Shown here: positions 32,088 through 36,995 of the stretch, one piece after another | How the letters are laid out: each line of letters starts with the position of its first letter | Position numbering within the stretch: position 1 is the stretch's first letter | Source of the DNA: CAIQJJ01 sp964606085 | GTDB lineage: Bacteria > Chloroflexota > Anaerolineae > Anaerolineales > UBA4823 | DNA length: 36,995 nucleotides | Reading direction: 5' to 3' | Assembly (NCBI GenBank): GCA_964606085.1 | Contig: CAZSFD010000052.1 | Span: 1-36,995, forward strand | The notes under the pieces: generated by a model | What the model was told of the DNA's origin: nothing | The model's database searches: none | Seen by the model: the letters and a program-made list of their open reading frames with translations, nothing else | Made by a program: the position numbers and the translations under genes

Positions 32088-33587
32088 ATGCCCAACGAGC
32101 CTGCCACCACAACATCCAGCGCAGAGACCTTGCCCACGCAACAGATTGTGCGGGGTGGTTTTTGGGTGGCCTTTGGCTCCTATTTTTACATCGGCTTTGG
32201 CTTTCTGGCGAACCTGGCGCTGACCCGCATCCTGGCACCCGAACATTATGGCGCGTTCACCTACGCCAATTCGTTTTACATGCTGCTCAACCTGCGCGCC
32301 CGCATCCCGGTGGGCTATGGTTTCATCCAAAAGAAGGAAATCACCCCCGAACTGATCGGCACCAACCTGGCGCTCAGCCTGGCCTTCAGTGTGATCGGGC
32401 TGCTGCTGGTGGGGCTGGCCGTACCGGTCATCTACGCGCTGCGGGGAAGCTGGCAGGTGGCGTGGATTGCGCTGGCCCTGGCGAGCGCCGGCATCATCGA
32501 GGCTTTCTCGAACACGCACAGCGCCCTGCTCAACCGCCAATTTCACTTCGGCTGGCCCACCATGGCCAACAGCGTAGCCTTTCCGCTGTCCTACATCCCC
32601 GGCTTCGCCCTGGCGCTGAACCACGGCGGCGCATGGAGCCTGCTGGCGCAAAACGTGACCTATGTGCTGCTCTATGGCCTGCTGCTGTGGCTGATCGCCC
32701 GGCGCACAGTGCCGCAGTGGTGGGCCATGCCCTGGCGCTTCGACAAAACATTGGCCGTCTACCTGTTTCGCTTTGGCCTCACCGTCAGCCTGGGGGCGCT
32801 GGCGGCCATGCTGGTAGGCAGTTTGGATTATTTCTTGATCGGCACCTTCGTTGACCTGGATACCCTGGGGTTTTATGAGCGGGCCTTTCGCCTGGCCAAC
32901 TGGCCTACGGTGCTGGTCACAACCATCATCGCCAAGATGACGCTGTATACCTACGCACACGTACAAAATGACCCGCCGCGGCTGAAAAAGGCCGTGACGA
33001 TGAGCTTCTGGCTGATCACCAGCCTGGGCCTGCCGATGGCGTTGGCGATGTTCGCCAGCGCCCCCGACCTGATCCAGTGGTTGTATGGCGAAAACTGGCT
33101 GCCCAGTGCCGTGTTTTTACGCTTCCTGGTGCTGTATGGCGTCATCCAACCGCTGCTGGGCGATGCCGGTACGCTGTTCATTGCCATTGGCAAACCGCGC
33201 TGGAATGTGGTCATGGCGATTAGCGAGGCGGCCACGCTGCTGGTCGTTGGCGCCCTGCTGACCATCCCCCTGGGGGCGGTGGGCACCAGCATTGCCGTGG
33301 GACTGGCCTTCGTGGTGGGGCTGAGCGTGGCCGCGGGGTTCATCCGCCAGGCCGTCCGATTGGATTTCTGGCAGTCGTGGGGCATTCCGGCAGCGGCGGC
33401 GCTGCTGACACTTGCGGCCTATCTGCTTGGCGAAAGCGTGTTCGACCTGAGCGCCTGGCCGGTGGCGTTACGGGCGATCAGCAAGGGGGCGTTTGCCACA
33501 GCAGTCTACCTGGGCCTGATCCTGGTTTTTCAGCCGCGTGAAACCCTGGAACGGGTACAATTCATCTGGCAGCGCATCAGGCCATAG
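32088..33587 (+). CDS. wzx: Polysaccharide flippase (Wzx/MOP superfamily)
   Basis: A 499-residue membrane protein with about 12-14 helices. RGGFWVAFGSYFYIGFGFLA and LALTRILAPEHYGAFTYANS form the MOP flippase N-terminus, and LDTLGFYERAFRLANWPTV is the conserved mid-protein segment. It should flip lipid-linked glycan units across the inner membrane. ATG 32088 is used; an in-frame TTG at 32082 has better spacing (six bases) from AAGGG and may be the true start. It heads the plus-strand arm, 17 bases before the first GT2 gene. Confidence 0.93.
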   Translation: MPNEPATTTSSAETLPTQQIVRGGFWVAFGSYFYIGFGFLANLALTRILAPEHYGAFTYANSFYMLLNLRARIPVGYGFIQKKEITPELIGTNLALSLAFSVIGLLLVGLAVPVIYALRGSWQVAWIALALASAGIIEAFSNTHSALLNRQFHFGWPTMANSVAFPLSYIPGFALALNHGGAWSLLAQNVTYVLLYGLLLWLIARRTVPQWWAMPWRFDKTLAVYLFRFGLTVSLGALAAMLVGSLDYFLIGTFVDLDTLGFYERAFRLANWPTVLVTTIIAKMTLYTYAHVQNDPPRLKKAVTMSFWLITSLGLPMALAMFASAPDLIQWLYGENWLPSAVFLRFLVLYGVIQPLLGDAGTLFIAIGKPRWNVVMAISEAATLLVVGALLTIPLGAVGTSIAVGLAFVVGLSVAAGFIRQAVRLDFWQSWGIPAAAALLTLAAYLLGESVFDLSAWPVALRAISKGAFATAVYLGLILVFQPRETLERVQFIWQRIRP

Positions 33588-33604
33588 CAACCAGGATAAC
33601 CCTC

Positions 33605-34585
33605 ATGCCGTCGAATCATCCCCAAGTCAGCATTTTACTTCCGGTCTACAACCATGCCGCCTACCTGGGCGAGGCCATTCAAAGCGCACTCGACCAGACC
33701 TTTGGCGACCTGGAGCTGATCATCGTCAACGACGAATCGCCAGATGAAAGCGAGGCCGTGGTCAAACGTTTCGATGACCGGCGCATTCGCTACATTGCCC
33801 AGAAGAACAAAGGCGTGCCGGGGGCGCTCAACACGGCTTTTGCCGCGGCAAGCGGCGACTATATTGCCCTTCTCAACGATGATGACCGCTGGCTGCCCGA
33901 TAAATTGCAAGGACAGGTCGGCATCCTGGAACGCGATGCGGAGGTTGGGGTGGTGTATGGCATCGCCCAGGTGATCGATCACGCCGGGCAGCCCAGGCCG
34001 CACAGCATCGGCATCCCTGGCAAATATCCTGGCGATATGCTCAAGAGCCTGCTGTACGAAAACTGCCTCTGCCCGGCCACGGTCATCATCCGCCGGACCT
34101 GCCTGGAACGAACCGGGCCGTGGGATGAAGCGCTGCCTGGCAGCGACGATCGCGATATGTGGCTGCGCCTGGCCCGGCACTGCCGCTTTCACTTCCAAAA
34201 CCAGGTGGTGGCCGAATACCGCGTACACGCCAGCAATTATTCTGCCGGGCGCTTCGCCCATTTCGAAGCCTACCAAAACCGCCGCCTTCAGGTCTTAGAC
34301 AAATTTTACGCCGCGCCCGACTGCCCCCCCAACGCCCTGGCGGTGAAGCCGCTGGCCTATCGCAACCTGCACACTGCCATTGGCATGCAATGGGCGGGCA
34401 ACGGCAACTGGCGCAAGGTGGGCTGGCATTTCGGCCAGGCGTTCAAAGCCCAACCGTCACCGGCCAATGCCCTGCGCATCGGCGGCATCCTGGCGACACA
34501 CTGGATAGGCCGCTCCACGCTCGGCAAGAAACTGCTGGCCCGCTATGTTCAATGGCGCTTAAAAGGACGAATGCCCACCCCATGA
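33605..34585 (+). CDS. Glycosyltransferase family 2 (GT-A fold), tandem copy 1
   Basis: A 326-residue GT2 enzyme. VSILLPVYNHAAYLGEAIQS and IIVNDESPDES bind the nucleotide, and ALLNDDDRWLPDKL holds the metal-binding acidic site (about residues 95-104). GSDDRDMWLRLARH carries the expected catalytic-base region. The C-terminal helices (LAVKPLAYRNLHTAIGMQWA) are shared with the next gene, showing that the two are paralogues. Its stop overlaps the next start as ATGA. Confidence 0.93.
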   Translation: MPSNHPQVSILLPVYNHAAYLGEAIQSALDQTFGDLELIIVNDESPDESEAVVKRFDDRRIRYIAQKNKGVPGALNTAFAAASGDYIALLNDDDRWLPDKLQGQVGILERDAEVGVVYGIAQVIDHAGQPRPHSIGIPGKYPGDMLKSLLYENCLCPATVIIRRTCLERTGPWDEALPGSDDRDMWLRLARHCRFHFQNQVVAEYRVHASNYSAGRFAHFEAYQNRRLQVLDKFYAAPDCPPNALAVKPLAYRNLHTAIGMQWAGNGNWRKVGWHFGQAFKAQPSPANALRIGGILATHWIGRSTLGKKLLARYVQWRLKGRMPTP

Positions 34586-35556
34586 ACGCATCACCTCCCC
34601 GCATTTCGGTACTCATCCCCACCTACAACCGCGCCGACCTGCTGCCCGACGCCATCCACAGCGTGCTGGCGCAGACCCGGCCCGATTTTGAGATTTTGAT
34701 CGTAGACGACGGCTCGACCGACAACACCCGCCAGGTGGTGAGCGCTTTTGAAGATGACCGCATTTGCTACACCTACCGCGAGAACGGCGGCATCAGCGCC
34801 GCGCTCAACACCGGGCTGAGCCTGGCCCGCGGCGAATACGTCTGCCGCCTGGATTCCGACGACCGCTGGCTGCCGACCATCCTCGAAAAACAAACCGCCA
34901 TTCTGGAGGCCCATCCCGAATATGGTGCGGTCTATTCGCGGGCGCAGGCGATGGACGTTCACGGCAACCCGCTGACGCAAACCCTCGGCGCGCTGCCGCA
35001 TTACCCGGGGCAGTCGTTCAAAAGTATGCTCTATGGCGATTTCGGCTGCGCCATTGCCACCACCGTGCGCAAGGCGTGTTACGACCGCGTCAACGGTTAC
35101 GATGAAAACCTGAAAGTGAACGTGGATTGGGATGTGTGGATTCGCCTGACGCGTCACTACGAATTTTATTTCCTCGATGAAGTGCTGGCGCAGTTCCGCC
35201 ATCACCCGAAGCGTTCGACGGCTTCCTCGCTGTTCCAATACGTACTAGCCAGCCGCCTGACCCCGCTCGATAAGGCCTTCAGCGAGCCGGGCCTGCCGCC
35301 CGACATCCTGGCGGTCAGGCCGCTGGCCTACCGTAACGCCCACATGGATATCGCCATGCAATGGCTGGGCGTGAAAGATTACGCCCAGGCGCGCCAGCAC
35401 TTTGCTGAGTCCATCCGAATCAGCGGGCGGCCCGTGACCACGTTGGGGCGCATCGTCTGGCTGGTGACCTATTACCGCTTCCTGAGCAAACACGCCTGGG
35501 GCATCCAACTGGTGCATCAGATGAAGCAATATCGGCAAAATTTGACCCGCAGGTGA
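34582..35556 (+). CDS. Glycosyltransferase family 2 (GT-A fold), tandem copy 2
   Basis: A 324-residue GT2 enzyme. ISVLIPTYNRADLLPDAIHS, IVDDGSTDNTRQVV and CRLDSDDRWLPTI (the DXD-like site) are clear. Like copy 1 it ends with LAVRPLAYRNAHMDIAMQWL. The frame is open far upstream to 34159, but ATG 34582 overlaps the upstream stop as ATGA and starts exactly at the conserved domain. Copies 1 and 2 differ around the acceptor site (LYENCLCPATVIIRR against LYGDFGCAIATTVRK), suggesting different acceptors. Confidence 0.93.
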   Translation: MNASPPRISVLIPTYNRADLLPDAIHSVLAQTRPDFEILIVDDGSTDNTRQVVSAFEDDRICYTYRENGGISAALNTGLSLARGEYVCRLDSDDRWLPTILEKQTAILEAHPEYGAVYSRAQAMDVHGNPLTQTLGALPHYPGQSFKSMLYGDFGCAIATTVRKACYDRVNGYDENLKVNVDWDVWIRLTRHYEFYFLDEVLAQFRHHPKRSTASSLFQYVLASRLTPLDKAFSEPGLPPDILAVRPLAYRNAHMDIAMQWLGVKDYAQARQHFAESIRISGRPVTTLGRIVWLVTYYRFLSKHAWGIQLVHQMKQYRQNLTRR

Positions 35557-36228
35557 ATGGACAATATGGAAAACCCCGCCTCCCTCTATCAAAAAGAAGC
35601 CCGTTATTACCAATCGCAGCGCGTCGAGATGACGGCGTTCATCCCACCGCAGGCAAAAATTTTGCTCGATGTGGGCTGCGGCGCTGGCGGATTTGGCCGC
35701 CTGCTCAAACAGCAGCGCCCCGCACTGACCATCTGGGGTGTGGAACCGGTGGAAGAACACGCCGCCATCGCCCGCCAGGTGCTGGATCAGGTGCAGGTGG
35801 GCCTCTACCCCGAAGGGTTAGACCTGCCAGAGGCTTATTTCGATTGCATCAGTTTCAACGATGTCCTCGAACACATGCTCGACCCCTGGCAGGCGTTACG
35901 CCGCTCGCACGATTTTCTCAAGCCCGAGGGCTATGTGGTGGCTTCAATTCCCAATATCCGCTTTCTACCCTACTTATTTCGCCTGGCCTTCTATGGCGAG
36001 TGGGAATACCGCGACGCCGGCATCCTCGACCGCACGCACCTGCGCTTCTTCACCAAACAATCTATGCTCAAGATGTTCGCCGATACGGGCTACCGGGTGC
36101 TGCGCGTCGAAGGCACACATCCCGATAACCGCCTGAAGACCAACCTGGTGCGCCGCCTGCTGCCCCGGTCAGAAGAGTTGAAGTACCACACCTTCGCCAT
36201 CCTGGCCCAGCGCCAGGCCAGGCCATAG
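35557..36228 (+). CDS. SAM-dependent methyltransferase (Methyltransf_23 type)
   Basis: A 223-residue class I methyltransferase. SAM-binding motif I is ILLDVGCGAGGFGRLL (about residues 35-50), motif II has WGVEPVEEHAAIA, and FDCISFNDVLEHMLDPWQAL is the motif IV region. The C-terminal part has DRTHLRFFTKQSMLKMF, frequently seen in methyltransferases of glycan clusters. It starts immediately after the GT2 stop. Methylation of a sugar (chain end or residue) is the likely role by context. Confidence 0.92.
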   Translation: MDNMENPASLYQKEARYYQSQRVEMTAFIPPQAKILLDVGCGAGGFGRLLKQQRPALTIWGVEPVEEHAAIARQVLDQVQVGLYPEGLDLPEAYFDCISFNDVLEHMLDPWQALRRSHDFLKPEGYVVASIPNIRFLPYLFRLAFYGEWEYRDAGILDRTHLRFFTKQSMLKMFADTGYRVLRVEGTHPDNRLKTNLVRRLLPRSEELKYHTFAILAQRQARP

Positions 36229-36242
36229 GCCCGCCGCCTGCC

Positions 36243-36995
36243 ATGAGCCTGCCCACGCTCGCCCTCGTCAGCACCGGCATCCGCCGCGATTTGCTCGCCC
36301 CGCTCAAGCACTTCACGCGCTTCGATCTGCGCCATTTCTACCGCCGCGCCGAATACGGCGACCTGACCGAAGCCGACCTGGATGCCACCTTACAGCCCTA
36401 TCATTCGCCGGGGCAGCTTTACCGCCTGGTGTGTGCGGCGCGGCCTGCCATTTTGCAAGGCGTGGAACCCTTCTCACTCGCCACCCAACCCTATCTCTGG
36501 GCCGCATACCTGGCTGCCCGGCGCACGGGTGCAAAGCTGCTGGCCGTCACGCTCGAAAACCGCCCGCTGGCAAGCAAATTCAACCCGGCCCTGGCTTTTG
36601 CGCTGCGCGCACTGCTGCGGCCCTATTTTGCCCACGCCCGGCTGGTCTTCACCCTCAACGAAGGCGCACGGCGCAATTTGCTGGCCTGCGGTGTTCCGGC
36701 AAGCAAAATCCAAAAAGTGATGTGGGGCTGCTGGGGCGTAGATACGACCGAGTTTTCGCCAGAACGAGATGGCCGCGAACCCGCCTGGGATGCACCGACG
36801 ATCCTCTTCATCGGGCGGCTGCACGAAGAAAAAGGCGTGTTCGACCTGATCGAGGCGTTTCGGCGCGTCCAAGCGGCCATTCCCCATGCGACGCTCAAAC
36901 TGGTCGGGGGTGGGCCACTACAGTCGTCACCGGTCTTATTGACCTGTGACGTCCTGGGGACGGTCAAAATCCGCGTCCTGCCGCCCCTGCTGCGC
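36243..36995 (+). CDS. Glycosyltransferase family 4, partial (runs off the window)
   Basis: The frame from ATG 36243 is open for 251 codons to the last base, with no stop. The N-terminal half is GT-B-like (AKLLAVTLENRPLASKFNPA, FTLNEGARRNLLACGV). The donor half starts with TILFIGRLHEEKGVFDLIEA and KLVGGGPL (222-226), typical of GT4. The last ~25 residues (QSSPVLLTCDVLGTV onward) no longer look like a GT4 continuation. Either an insertion, a rearrangement or an assembly join lies near 36920. The EX7E motif would be beyond the window. It is 14 bases after the methyltransferase. Confidence 0.8.
   Translation, partial: MSLPTLALVSTGIRRDLLAPLKHFTRFDLRHFYRRAEYGDLTEADLDATLQPYHSPGQLYRLVCAARPAILQGVEPFSLATQPYLWAAYLAARRTGAKLLAVTLENRPLASKFNPALAFALRALLRPYFAHARLVFTLNEGARRNLLACGVPASKIQKVMWGCWGVDTTEFSPERDGREPAWDAPTILFIGRLHEEKGVFDLIEAFRRVQAAIPHATLKLVGGGPLQSSPVLLTCDVLGTVKIRVLPPLLR

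Noticed and set aside
32085..32966. 293-codon minus-strand frame
   Set aside because: It is antisense to the second flippase, with a polar low-complexity translation; the plus-strand flippase is unambiguous.
1..36995. CRISPR arrays, tRNA or rRNA genes, insertion sequences with transposase
   Set aside because: No regularly spaced repeats, cloverleaf-like sequences, rRNA signatures or transposase-like frames were seen on either strand.

Overview
The window is almost entirely a surface-glycan (capsule, O-antigen or exopolysaccharide) biosynthesis island. About 31 genes lie on the minus strand (roughly 32.0 kb down to 0.05 kb) and five on the plus strand, starting from a short divergent promoter region near 32.05 kb. 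No rRNA, tRNA, CRISPR array, transposase or phage gene was found. The gene style suggests a Chloroflexota (Anaerolineae-like) bacterium: a very long Wzy/ligase-TPR protein, a WecA/CapD-type fusion, an integral-membrane HExxH protein beside them, DUF433/DUF5615 and HepT/MntA modules, and frequent TTG/GTG starts with start-stop overlaps. This taxonomic guess is an inference and was not tested. Sampled lines give about 35-42% GC at the far left end and about 65% GC in the 32-33 kb region, so the left end looks like a separately acquired module.

Layout, in the direction of minus-strand transcription. (1) 32.0-24.7 kb, GC-rich: a GT4 glycosyltransferase, a 348-base gap packed with palindromes, a 1068-aa O-antigen ligase/polymerase with TPR repeats, a WecA-like sugar-phosphate transferase fused to a CapD-type membrane/Rossmann module, and an HExxH membrane protein. 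(2) 24.6-24.0 kb: an AT-rich control region, a NusG paralogue and an intrinsic terminator directly after it. This arrangement resembles RfaH/LoaP processive antitermination of the operon that follows. (3) 24.0-20.5 kb: a frameshifted TPR/membrane gene, an intact HepT-MntA toxin-antitoxin pair, a decayed HEPN gene, a fragment duplicated from the next gene, and an NTP_transf_5 protein. (4) 20.5-14.9 kb: homologues of WbpD, WbpE, WbpB, WbpA and WbpI. Together they predict the whole route from UDP-GlcNAc to UDP-2,3-diacetamido-2,3-dideoxy-mannuronic acid. A DUF433 antitoxin and a truncated DUF5615 toxin interrupt the set. (5) 14.9-10.2 kb: a Wzx flippase, a PAPS-type sulfotransferase and an unusual fusion of a radical SAM enzyme with a polysaccharide pyruvyl transferase. 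(6) 10.2-0.05 kb: an SDR epimerase, four GT4 and one GT2 glycosyltransferases, a Wzy/ligase, a TPR protein, a GNAT acetyltransferase and a CysE-like hexapeptide acetyltransferase.

The plus-strand arm (32.1-37.0 kb) holds a second Wzx flippase, two tandem paralogous GT2 enzymes, a SAM methyltransferase and a GT4 gene that runs off the window.

Working model (inference): a WecA-type enzyme starts a lipid-linked repeat unit. Glycosyltransferases extend it with a diacetamido-mannuronic acid residue. Sulfate, pyruvate (or a radical-SAM-made modification), acetyl and methyl groups decorate it, and it is flipped and polymerised or ligated. The product should be strongly polyanionic. The most unusual pieces are the radical SAM/pyruvyl-transferase fusion and the NusG-paralogue-plus-terminator arrangement.
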